Positions 14,308-22,068 of a DNA stretch of 22,181 bases are shown here, piece after piece. The number at the start of each line of letters is the position of its first letter. Within the stretch, counting starts at the first letter, position 1. Made by a program: the position numbers and the translations under genes. Origin of the DNA: Chryseosolibacter sp966080355 (GTDB lineage: Bacteria > Bacteroidota > Bacteroidia > Cytophagales > Cyclobacteriaceae); the NCBI GenBank assembly GCA_966080355.1, contig CBHROW010000041.1, positions 1 to 22,181 on the forward strand. The letters are read 5' to 3'. Under the pieces are notes generated by a model that had not been told where the DNA came from, searched no databases, and worked only from the letters and a program-made list of their open reading frames with translations.

Positions 14308-14349
14308 GAATGAAAACTTTCAACCGGGGGATTAGAGAATGAAAACTTT
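14308..14349 (+). repeat. 13-bp direct repeat spanning the sixA start, with a 10-codon open frame
   Basis: GAATGAAAACTTT occurs at 14308-14320 and again at 14337-14349, the second copy containing the sixA start codon. The ATG of the first copy opens a 10-codon frame (MKTFNRGIRE) whose TGA overlaps the sixA ATG as ATGA. Just upstream GCTGTTA/GCTGTTG (14280-14293) is a 7-bp tandem repeat. Translation of the short frame is unproven. Confidence 0.55.
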
Positions 14350-14845
14350 GTATATAATAAGACATGCCAAGTCAAGCTGGGACGATCCTGGGCTTTCGGA
14401 TTTCGATCGGCCGCTCAATGAGCGAGGAAAGAAAGATGCACCTCGTATGGGAAAAAGACTTAGGGAAAAAAATGCAGTGGCAGATATTATGGTGTCTAGT
14501 CCAGCGAAACGCGCAATTTCCACCTGCAAACGCATTGCGGAAGAACTGCAGTATAGTAAAGAAAAGATCCAAACTGATGAGCGCCTTTATCACGCTGACG
14601 AAGATGACATTTTATCGGCTATTCGGAATCTCTCCGAAAAGCATTCGAACGCCTTCTTGTTTGGCCACAATCCAGGCCTCACGGACTTTGTGAATTCACT
14701 GAATCAGAACAAGAGAAATATAATCGACAATGTTCCGACCTGCGGAGTTGTTTGCTTCAGATTCCAGTCTGACACATGGAAAGAAATAAAATTCAATGGC
14801 GGTGAACTCGTATTCTTCGATTTTCCGAAAAGCAAAGACGACTAG
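14339..14845 (+). CDS. sixA: Phosphohistidine phosphatase SixA family
   Basis: A 168-residue histidine phosphatase of the SixA branch (E. coli SixA 161), which removes phosphate from phosphohistidine; in E. coli the target is the phosphotransfer protein NPr. The catalytic RHAKSSW has H9, conserved arginines follow (R58 in SSPAKRAIST), and the second histidine is H110 in FGHNPGLTDF. There is no signal peptide, so the protein is cytoplasmic. The start ATG lies within a duplicated 13-mer and overlaps the stop of a short upstream frame. At the other end its TAG shares the four bases CTAG with the TAG of the facing DUF4421 gene, leaving no room for a terminator between them. Confidence 0.9.
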   Translation: MKTLYIIRHAKSSWDDPGLSDFDRPLNERGKKDAPRMGKRLREKNAVADIMVSSPAKRAISTCKRIAEELQYSKEKIQTDERLYHADEDDILSAIRNLSEKHSNAFLFGHNPGLTDFVNSLNQNKRNIIDNVPTCGVVCFRFQSDTWKEIKFNGGELVFFDFPKSKDD

Positions 14846-15882
14846 ATCTTGAATGGGATGGCGTCCCACGCCCGCTTCTTCAGCAAGCCAAATTCCCGAA
14901 ACCGATAGCCCATTAACACCTTGAACGAACCGTTGTTATTGGTAAACTCAACGTCTTCGAATTTCACAGTGCTTCCTTGTGTAAGAAATGCTATACCTCC
15001 GAAGATCCTGTCGCCATTGTAGCCGATTGCAATTCGCGCTGCAACAAATGAGTTTATCGCAATTTGGTTTTTACCTGCGCCAGTTTCGTACTGATAATAG
15101 ATCCAGTGATGAGCGGGACCGATAGACAAACTTCCGTTCAAAAAGAAATTTTTGTACACGATCGTGTAGGCATAACCCGGTGCGAGACTGAACGTTGAGT
15201 ATCGAAGGTCTTTGAAAGACACCTTGCTACCAAAAACAACTTCCTGGCTCGTATCAAGAATTGACGAGTCGGCCGCTAATTTGAACCTGCCGATGTTGGT
15301 CGAAACCAGGAACGTGCCCTTGCTAAAAAGTTGTCGCTCGGAGAAATTGTATACCGATCGAAACGAAAATCTTTTGCTGAATACATACGACCCGGTGAAG
15401 CCCAGATTCCTCGACACGATATCACTTCGCTGGGGAAACGGATCGCCAGCTTTAGGTATGTTCAGCTTTTCGGTAAGGTAAAAACCACGGTATCTTTGGT
15501 AATAGATATCTACACCGAAATTTTTTCCCAGTATGTTTCCCTGCAAGTCGCGGGCATGTGAGGTCCCGTAGATCTTTTCTTTTTTCTCATCGAGGGGAAC
15601 TGCAAAGGTCAGCTCCACGCCAACTTCAAAAAGATAAGCACCAACCCCAAGGCTATACGTTGTGTTTGGCCGGAACGTAAGCAGATCCGAACGATCAACT
15701 TTCTCCAGTTCAAAGCTCAGCGAACGCTGCTTGAGAACAGGATATACAAAAAAATGATCCGGAAAACGCCTGATGTAAAGATCGCGGATAGAGTCCTTTT
15801 TCGATGGTGCGACTACTTCAACGCCTTCTTGAGCGAAAACTGAAAATGAAGAGAGTAACGCCAGATAAAGACAAAGCCGCAT
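14842..15882 (-). CDS. DUF4421 outer-membrane protein
   Basis: A 346-residue exported protein. The signal peptide MRLCLYLALLSSFSVFA is followed by Q18 and a mature chain rich in alternating aromatic and polar residues (SLSFELEKV, YSLGVGAYLFEVGVELTF, FGVDIYYQRYRGFYL, NKNFFLNGSLSIG-type strands), consistent with an outer-membrane beta-barrel. I recognise the DUF4421 (PF14391) pattern of Bacteroidota, whose function is unknown. Its ATG abuts the hslU stop codon with no bases between (TAG-ATG), so it is almost certainly translated by coupling with hslU. Placing an envelope protein behind lon and hslU is unusual and may expose it to the same stress-responsive transcription. Confidence 0.88.
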   Translation of the reverse strand: MRLCLYLALLSSFSVFAQEGVEVVAPSKKDSIRDLYIRRFPDHFFVYPVLKQRSLSFELEKVDRSDLLTFRPNTTYSLGVGAYLFEVGVELTFAVPLDEKKEKIYGTSHARDLQGNILGKNFGVDIYYQRYRGFYLTEKLNIPKAGDPFPQRSDIVSRNLGFTGSYVFSKRFSFRSVYNFSERQLFSKGTFLVSTNIGRFKLAADSSILDTSQEVVFGSKVSFKDLRYSTFSLAPGYAYTIVYKNFFLNGSLSIGPAHHWIYYQYETGAGKNQIAINSFVAARIAIGYNGDRIFGGIAFLTQGSTVKFEDVEFTNNNGSFKVLMGYRFREFGLLKKRAWDAIPFKI

Positions 15883-17274
15883 CTAAAGGATATATTGGCT
15901 AAGGTCTTTATTTTTTACCAATCCACTTAATTTTTCACGTACCAAATTTGCATCGATCGCAATCACTGAATCTGCAGGGATCTTGTCTGGAACATCGAAC
16001 AACAATTCGTTCAGCAATTTACTCATCACCGTATGGAGCCTGCGCGCACCGATATTTTCAACTTCGGCATTAATGGTAAAAGCGGTATTCGCGATCTCGT
16101 CCATTGCATTTTCTTCAAAGCTCACTTTCACGCCCTCTGCTTCGAACAGCGCCTGATACTGTTTGGTGAGTGCGTTCTTGGGCTCCTTGAGAATTCGAAT
16201 AAAATCTTCCTTGGTAAGATTATTCAACTCAACGCGGATCGGAAAACGCCCTTGCAATTCTGGAATAAGGTCGGATGGTTTTGAAATATGAAATGCACCC
16301 GCGGCAATGAACAGGATATGATCCGTTTTGATCACACCGTACTTGGTGTTTACCGTGCTTCCTTCAACGATTGGCAAAAGATCTCGCTGAACACCTTCGC
16401 GACTTACATCAGGGCCACCTCCGCCCTTCTTAGACCCTGAAGCGATTTTATCGATCTCATCTATGAAAATAATACCGGCATCTTCCGCGCGATGTATCGC
16501 CTCCTCCTTGACCTCATCCATATCGATGAGCTTGGCGGCTTCTTCTTCCAAAAGAATTCTGCGTGCCTCAGCAACAGTAACTTTTCTTTTTTTGCTTTTC
16601 TTCGGCATCATGCCATTGAGCATTTCCTGCAGGTTCATCATGGAAACTTCGTCCATCATCCCAGCGCCCACCATGCCCACATTCGGCCCGCCATTCCCTT
16701 TGATATGAATGTCAATCTTTCGCTCCTCCAGCTCGCCATTCCGGATTTTTTCACGGAACAGGTTTCGCGTGCGTTCATTAAGCTCTTCATCCGATGCCGG
16801 CATACCTTCACCCGAAGAAAATCCGGCAGGTTTGGTAGCTTGAACTTTCATGGGTGGAATGAGTGCATCGAGAATGATATCTTCAACAATAGCCGCAGCC
16901 TTCTCCTTGACCTCCTCCTTCTTTCTCGCTTTGACCAGATTCACCGACTGTTCAACCAGGTCGCGAACCATGCTTTCAACGTCACGACCAACATAGCCAA
17001 CTTCCGTAAATTTCGAAGCTTCGACTTTCACAAACGGTGCATCGGCAATTCGAGCGAGTCTTCGTGCAATTTCAGTTTTACCCACACCGGTCGCTCCGAT
17101 CATGAGAATATTATTCGGAATGATATCGCCACGGATATCACTCTTGACGTTCATTCTTCGCCACCGGTTTCGCAACGCAATGGCTACGTTCCGTTTGGCC
17201 TCATCCTGTCCGATAATGTATTTATCGAGTTCCTGAACGATCTGCCGTGGGGTGAGATATTTTTGATCCATCAT
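15883..17274 (-). CDS. hslU: HslUV protease ATPase subunit HslU
   Basis: HslU unfolds substrates and feeds them to the HslV peptidase. The chain shows the opening LTPRQIVQELDKYIIGQ, Walker A GATGVGKTE (lysine near residue 66), the motif VGRDVESMVRDL, an inserted I domain (about 110-245, with the charged KKSKKRKVTVAEARRI section), Walker B IIFIDEIDK, and the sensor region with GRFPIRVEL. The C-terminus KDLSQYIL corresponds to the tail that docks into HslV pockets, so a working HslV partner is expected, but hslV is not in the window. Start: ATG 17274 gives MMDQKYLTPRQ, closest to relatives; ATG 17298 would add eight residues (MHSQSDKF). It lies downstream of lon with a hairpin between and overlaps nothing. 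Confidence 0.96.
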   Translation of the reverse strand: MMDQKYLTPRQIVQELDKYIIGQDEAKRNVAIALRNRWRRMNVKSDIRGDIIPNNILMIGATGVGKTEIARRLARIADAPFVKVEASKFTEVGYVGRDVESMVRDLVEQSVNLVKARKKEEVKEKAAAIVEDIILDALIPPMKVQATKPAGFSSGEGMPASDEELNERTRNLFREKIRNGELEERKIDIHIKGNGGPNVGMVGAGMMDEVSMMNLQEMLNGMMPKKSKKRKVTVAEARRILLEEEAAKLIDMDEVKEEAIHRAEDAGIIFIDEIDKIASGSKKGGGGPDVSREGVQRDLLPIVEGSTVNTKYGVIKTDHILFIAAGAFHISKPSDLIPELQGRFPIRVELNNLTKEDFIRILKEPKNALTKQYQALFEAEGVKVSFEENAMDEIANTAFTINAEVENIGARRLHTVMSKLLNELLFDVPDKIPADSVIAIDANLVREKLSGLVKNKDLSQYIL

Positions 17275-17309
17275 AAATTTGTCGCTTTGTGAATGCATGA
17301 TTGTTTCCG

Positions 17310-17335
17310 CGGTTCCACGTATATAAAAGGAACCG
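17310..17335 (-). other. Intercistronic hairpin between lon and hslU
   Basis: CGGTTCC (17310-17316) and GGAACCG (17329-17335) form a perfect 7-bp stem with a 12-nt loop, starting six bases after the lon stop. No T-run follows in the minus direction, so it is more likely an mRNA stability or processing element than a terminator. Confidence 0.6.
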
Positions 17336-17341
17336 AGAGAA

Positions 17342-19813
17342 TCAGTTGTTGACGTAGTGTTGAAGCTTGGGGTCGGCCAGTGAAAACATCATCGGTGTTT
17401 TTACTTTCTCCTTCAACAATGCCACTTTCAAGACATCGTCAACGGTATCTACGTAATAAAAAGTAAGACCTTTGACATACTGCTTTTCAATCTCTTCGAT
17501 GTCGCGCCTGTTTTTCGCGCTGAGAATGATCTCTTTAATTCCACTGCGCTTGGCGGCCAATATCTTTTCTTTGATCCCGCCAACCGGCAACACTTTGCCA
17601 CGCAGGGTAATCTCTCCGGTCATCGCCAACTTGGCTTTGACTTTACGTTGCGTGAAGATAGATGCGAGTGAAGTGAACATGGTAATACCGGCCGAGGGGC
17701 CGTCTTTTGGAACAGCACCTGCGGGCACGTGAATGTGCAAATCATATTGCTGGAATATCCTGTGGTCGATGTCTAGCCTTTCAGCATTCGACTTCAGGTA
17801 AGACAACGCAGCCATGGCCGATTCTTTCATTACATCTCCCAACTGCCCGGAAATTGTCAACACGCCTTTGCCTTTGCTGAGGCTCGATTCAACAAAAAGT
17901 ATTTCACCACCAACCTGAGTCCATGCCAATCCGGTAACAACACCAGCTGTTTCGTTGTCCTGGTATAATTCCTCATCGTGTATCTCAATACCGAGAATTT
18001 TCCGGACCGACTCCTCGGTGATCGTTTTGTCGAACTCTTCCTCCATTGCCACAGATTTAGCAATGTAACGGACCAATGTGCCGATCTTCCGTTCCAGGTT
18101 ACGAACACCTGACTCACGCGTATAGCTGTTGATGATCTTGGCGATCGCCTGGCGCGTGAATTTCACCTGTGAGTTCTTCAAGCCGTGCTCTTTCAATTGC
18201 TTCGGCACAAGGTGCTTCATGGCAATTTCGATCTTCTCCTCCTGCGTATAGCCGGTGATCTCGATGATCTCCATGCGATCACGCAGTGCCGGATGTATAG
18301 TATCCAATGAATTGGCTGTAGCAATGAACAACACTTTCGAAAGATCGTAGTCAACTTCGAGGTAGTTGTCGCCAAATGAATTATTCTGTTCCGGGTCGAG
18401 CACTTCGAGCAGTGCTGAAGACGGATCGCCACGAAAATCCGATTTCACTTTATCGATCTCGTCAAGAATAAAAACGGGGTTGGACGACTGAGCTTTCTTG
18501 ATGTTCTGCAATATCTTTCCAGGCATCGCGCCAACATAAGTTTTGCGATGGCCACGGATCTCGGCTTCATCGTGAACACCACCGAGTGACATGCGAATGT
18601 ATTTTCGCTGAAGAGACTTTGCGATCGAGCGTCCAAGGGAAGTTTTACCGACACCCGGAGGACCATACAAACACAAGATCGGGCCTTTCATGTCTTGCTT
18701 CAACTTCAGCACCGCGAGATATTCGAGGATTCGCGACTTGACCTTCTCAAGCCCAAAGTGGTCGCTGTCTAATATTTTCTTGGCTCTCTTGAGATCGAAG
18801 TCATCTACAGTGAAATCGTTCCATGGCAGCTCAAGCATAAATTCCACATAGTTCATTGCCACGGGATATTCAGCGGCCATCGGGTTGATGCGAAGTAGTT
18901 TGTCGAGTTCTTTATTAAAATGATCGGCTACAGTTTTCGGCCATTTTTTTGCCTCGGCTTTCTTACGGAGTTTTTCCACTTCCTTGTCGGGGCCATCATA
19001 GCCCAGCTCATCTTGAAGTACTTTGATTTGCTGGCGCAGAAAATAGTCACGCTGTTGCTGATCGATATCGGTGTGAACTTTCTTTTGGATCTCGTGTTTG
19101 ATCTCGAGCATTTGAATATCGCGAAGCATGAACTGCAGCAGCAACGTTCCACGGTCGTTCAGGCCTTGCGTTTCGAGGATCTTTTGTTTGTCTGAAACAT
19201 CGACATTCAGATTTGAAGCCAGGAAGTGGATCAGAAACGACATGCTCGAAATGTTATCGAGCGCAACCTGGGCTTCCTGCGGGATGTCCGGATTCAACTT
19301 CAATATTTTGAGCGCAGAATCTTTCAATGATTGAACGAGCGCTTTTGCTTCCTTGCTGTTGACATTCAGTGCAGGTTCGGTAAGCAACTCTACCCTGGCG
19401 GTGAGATAAGGATCTTCCTGAACGAACTCACGAATATTGAAACGGTTCTTACCTTGAATGATAATGGTTGTATTGCCATCGGGCAGCACAAGCATTTTGA
19501 TGATGCGTGCCACAGTGCCGGTACGATACATGTCGTCAATACCGGGCTCTTCCGTCTGCGAATTTTTTTGGGCGATCACTCCGATGATGCGATTACCCTG
19601 ATACGCTTTCTTCACCAGCTTGATGGATTTCGCACGACCCACTGTGATGGGAATCACCACACCGGGAAAAAGAACCGTGTTCTTGATCGGCAGAATTGAA
19701 AGTTCTTCAGGGAGATCTTCGGGCTTAAGGTCGCTGTCCTGCTCGGGATTAATCATTTGAATCAGATCATCTGATTCTTCCTGAACAAGTTGTATAGGCA
19801 GTGTATTGAACAT
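17342..19813 (-). CDS. lon: ATP-dependent Lon protease
   Basis: Lon degrades misfolded and regulatory proteins in the cytoplasm. From the ATG at 19813 (MFNTLPIQLVQEE) it has 823 residues. Order of parts: an acidic N-terminal lead, the LON substrate-binding domain (about 38-245, with ILPIKNTVLFPGVVIPI), a coiled-coil helical section (RDYFLRQQIKVLQDELG), the AAA+ module with Walker A GPPGVGKTS (about 384-392) and Walker B PVFILDEIDK, and the C-terminal protease domain with catalytic serine in PKDGPSAG (about S707) and lysine in GGIKEK (about K748). A GTG at 19831 would add six residues but sits in a hairpin; relatives start like MFN. It is the first gene of a lon-hslU-DUF4421 run. Heat or stress control is likely from family knowledge, but no CIRCE element is visible. 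Confidence 0.97.
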   Translation of the reverse strand: MFNTLPIQLVQEESDDLIQMINPEQDSDLKPEDLPEELSILPIKNTVLFPGVVIPITVGRAKSIKLVKKAYQGNRIIGVIAQKNSQTEEPGIDDMYRTGTVARIIKMLVLPDGNTTIIIQGKNRFNIREFVQEDPYLTARVELLTEPALNVNSKEAKALVQSLKDSALKILKLNPDIPQEAQVALDNISSMSFLIHFLASNLNVDVSDKQKILETQGLNDRGTLLLQFMLRDIQMLEIKHEIQKKVHTDIDQQQRDYFLRQQIKVLQDELGYDGPDKEVEKLRKKAEAKKWPKTVADHFNKELDKLLRINPMAAEYPVAMNYVEFMLELPWNDFTVDDFDLKRAKKILDSDHFGLEKVKSRILEYLAVLKLKQDMKGPILCLYGPPGVGKTSLGRSIAKSLQRKYIRMSLGGVHDEAEIRGHRKTYVGAMPGKILQNIKKAQSSNPVFILDEIDKVKSDFRGDPSSALLEVLDPEQNNSFGDNYLEVDYDLSKVLFIATANSLDTIHPALRDRMEIIEITGYTQEEKIEIAMKHLVPKQLKEHGLKNSQVKFTRQAIAKIINSYTRESGVRNLERKIGTLVRYIAKSVAMEEEFDKTITEESVRKILGIEIHDEELYQDNETAGVVTGLAWTQVGGEILFVESSLSKGKGVLTISGQLGDVMKESAMAALSYLKSNAERLDIDHRIFQQYDLHIHVPAGAVPKDGPSAGITMFTSLASIFTQRKVKAKLAMTGEITLRGKVLPVGGIKEKILAAKRSGIKEIILSAKNRRDIEEIEKQYVKGLTFYYVDTVDDVLKVALLKEKVKTPMMFSLADPKLQHYVNN

Positions 19814-19824
19814 GAAATGCAAAG

Positions 19825-19839
19825 GTGCCACTTTGGCAC
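19825..19839 (-). other. Hairpin just upstream of the lon start
   Basis: GTGCC-ACTTT-GGCAC is a perfect 5-bp stem with a 5-nt loop, 11 bp before the lon ATG; flanking AAAG/TTT could extend it with a bulge. In the mRNA it would sit directly in front of the start codon and could hinder initiation, or it could be an operator half of a larger site. Confidence 0.5.
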
Positions 19840-19903
19840 TTTAAGGAGTTACCAAACAATTAAAAAGTTGACCCGCCATAAAGGACAATAGTAGTGCCAG
19901 CTG

Positions 19904-19970
19904 AGCCTGCCTGCCATTCTCCGACTTCACGCATTTCGGACAGCCAGGCCTGCCTGCCGGCAAAGGCAGG
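19904..19970. repeat. Intergenic word-repeat island 9 (CCTGCCTGCC)
   Basis: CCTGCCTGCC occurs at 19906-19915 and 19949-19958. The second copy continues to a palindrome: CCTGCC (19949-19954), the self-complementary TGCCGGCA (19955-19962), then GGCAGG (19965-19970). It lies in the divergent gap between lon and the PorE-like gene, the only clear GC-rich block of that gap. Confidence 0.75.
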
Positions 19971-20036
19971 TTGTAAAAGAAGCAAAATTGTGGCAACTTT
20001 AGTCAGGAACGACATTTTTTAATTGCCCCACGGTTC

Positions 20037-22013
20037 GTGAAAACCTATTTTTTTATCGTTGTAGTGGCGTTTTGCATCCTGCAGGCGAGCACCGCTGTCG
20101 GCCAGAGATCCAATAAAAAATTCAAGAAAGTTAATCGGGTTGAACTCAATGACACCCTGACAAGCTACAGCCAGTCTGACATTTTTGATTTTCCCAATTT
20201 AAGCTTAAAAACCGCCTATCATGATGAGGCCCGGCTCAAACACATCAAGCAACTCGAAGCCAGCGGATCAGAACGAGAATCGTACAACGCGCTTCGCGAA
20301 TACGTTAAGCATTTCAGCATACTGAATTTTTCAGCAAACACAGACATGCTGTGGAAGCTTGCGAAACTTTCTCAAAAATTCGGAATGCCCGGTGAATCTG
20401 TTCTGCTCTACAAACTTGTTTTAAAACATCACCGTCAAAATATTAACGGCCGGCAGGTACGTTCGGAATTCGACACGCTGACCAGGAATGAGAAAACATA
20501 TTATGTTCCACTGAACGAATACTACGAGCTCGTAGAATTCCGCAAAGAGATCGACACACTTCGACCTCCGCATGGTGTGTTGTTGAAAATGGACCCCTGG
20601 GTGAACTCCGAGAAAGCAGACTACGGACCAACGATCGGCAACCTCGACTACATTTTACTATTCACCTCAAAACGACACGCGCACCTTCAAAATTCAGAAA
20701 AGCGATATGACGAAGACCTGTTCTTCACAAGAAAAGAAGGCGATGTATGGGGCGAGGCGCAAGAATTCAAAACCATCAACACATTTCACAATGAAGGTTC
20801 GGCATGTCTCAGTGCAGATGGCAAGCAGTTGTTTTTCGCACGATGCAACTCACCCGATTCACACGGCAACTGCGATATCTTTCGCGCGGAGCTCAAGCCT
20901 GACAGCACATGGGGCAACGTAAAGAATCTTGGCGTGACAATCAATTCAACATCCTGGGATTCGCATCCCTCGCTAACGCACAGTGGAGATACACTCTTCT
21001 TCGCCTCCGACAGACTCGGTGGCTTTGGCATGACCGACATCTATTTCTCTACACGTGATAAAAAAGGAGAATGGCTGCCTGCAAAGAACATGGGTCCGAT
21101 CATCAACACGCGCGGCAGCGAGGTAAGCCCTTTCTTTCATCACAAATCGAACGTGCTTTATTTCAGCTCGAATGGACAACCGTTGACTTTCGGTGACTTC
21201 GACATTTATAAATCGTATAAGGTGGATGGCGTGTGGAGCGAACCGAAGAACATCGGCCCGCTCGTAAATGGAGCGGGAAGCGAATATTACTTTACGATCG
21301 ATTCACAGTCGAGTCGACTTTATTACGCGCGTTCAGAGGCCGAAGACGTTCAAAATCTCGATCTTCATTCGTTCCCGGTTCCAATGGAAGCACAACCTGA
21401 CGCTATCGCGAAGCTCAAAGGTTCGCTGGTCGATTCGCAAACCAAGGAGCCATTCAAAGGAATCGTTTCCATCATCGATCTTGATCATGGCGTTGAAGTA
21501 GCACCGATATTTTTACGCCCGGACGGATCTTTCGATTTCAGTCTCATCAACAAGCGCAACTATCTACTCATTATCCAGGGCGAAGATTTTTTTCGTATTG
21601 AAGAAATATTTTTCCTTGATGGCGATATGGAGATCAATAAAGAAACAGAACCTATAGAAAGCAAGATTGCTTTTGAATCTTTGGAGTTTGAAAATGGTAA
21701 GGCAGATATTCTTCCTGCTATGCATGGCGACCTGAATAAGCTCGCAGACTTCCTGGTCGATCACCCGAGATTCAAATTGAATATCTCGGGCCATACCGAT
21801 TCACAAGGAAAAGAAGATTCAAACCTCCGTCTTTCGCAGGCGCGCGCGGATGCCATCAAAGCCTATCTCATCTATCAATTCAAGATCGAAAGCAGCCGAA
21901 TTGAAGCGCATGGCTATGGTAGTTCCAAACCCATTGTTGCGGAACAGTCAGACGATCATCGTAAACTTAATCGAAGGGTGGAATTCGAGATCACAAAGAT
22001 CGAAAACCCCTAA
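20037..22013 (+). CDS. PorE-like envelope protein: TPR, PD40 propeller, CRD and OmpA domains
   Basis: A 658-residue exported protein. Parts in order: a signal peptide (about 1-23, ending STAVGQ), a helical TPR-like section (about 60-170), a beta-propeller built of PD40-type repeats (about 195-450; repeated units such as LSADGKQLFFARC, HSGDTLFFASDRLGGFG, KSNVLYFSSNGQ, each followed by a DIY/DIF strand), a carboxypeptidase-regulatory-like beta domain (about 457-530) and a C-terminal OmpA domain (about 545-655). The OmpA peptidoglycan ligands are D588 in GHTDSQG and R603 in LSQARA. This order matches PorE of the type IX secretion system, which ties the outer-membrane machinery to the wall; many paralogues exist in Bacteroidota, so a direct T9SS role is not proven. 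Start is a GTG; no ATG precedes the signal peptide. Confidence 0.9.
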   Translation: MKTYFFIVVVAFCILQASTAVGQRSNKKFKKVNRVELNDTLTSYSQSDIFDFPNLSLKTAYHDEARLKHIKQLEASGSERESYNALREYVKHFSILNFSANTDMLWKLAKLSQKFGMPGESVLLYKLVLKHHRQNINGRQVRSEFDTLTRNEKTYYVPLNEYYELVEFRKEIDTLRPPHGVLLKMDPWVNSEKADYGPTIGNLDYILLFTSKRHAHLQNSEKRYDEDLFFTRKEGDVWGEAQEFKTINTFHNEGSACLSADGKQLFFARCNSPDSHGNCDIFRAELKPDSTWGNVKNLGVTINSTSWDSHPSLTHSGDTLFFASDRLGGFGMTDIYFSTRDKKGEWLPAKNMGPIINTRGSEVSPFFHHKSNVLYFSSNGQPLTFGDFDIYKSYKVDGVWSEPKNIGPLVNGAGSEYYFTIDSQSSRLYYARSEAEDVQNLDLHSFPVPMEAQPDAIAKLKGSLVDSQTKEPFKGIVSIIDLDHGVEVAPIFLRPDGSFDFSLINKRNYLLIIQGEDFFRIEEIFFLDGDMEINKETEPIESKIAFESLEFENGKADILPAMHGDLNKLADFLVDHPRFKLNISGHTDSQGKEDSNLRLSQARADAIKAYLIYQFKIESSRIEAHGYGSSKPIVAEQSDDHRKLNRRVEFEITKIENP

Positions 22014-22043
22014 AAAAAATTGCGCGAGGCTTCCCACGCGCAA
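22012..22043 (-). terminator. Rho-independent terminator of the right-edge minus-strand gene
   Basis: TTGCGCG (22020-22026) and CGCGCAA (22037-22043) form a perfect 7-bp stem; on the minus strand the stem is followed by eight T (22019-22012). The T-run overlaps the stop codon of the facing PorE-like gene. In the plus direction no T-run follows, so it serves the minus strand. Confidence 0.85.
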
Positions 22044-22068
22044 CCAAAATCAACTCTCCTTTTGAAAT

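Noticed and set aside
16492..17292. A 266-codon open frame on the plus strand within hslU
   Set aside because: It is antisense to a fully conserved hslU and its translation has no domain-like pattern; it reflects codon structure of the real gene.
22014..22043. The CG-rich hairpin as terminator of the PorE-like gene
   Set aside because: No T-run follows in the plus direction; the eight T are on the minus strand, fitting the facing gene.
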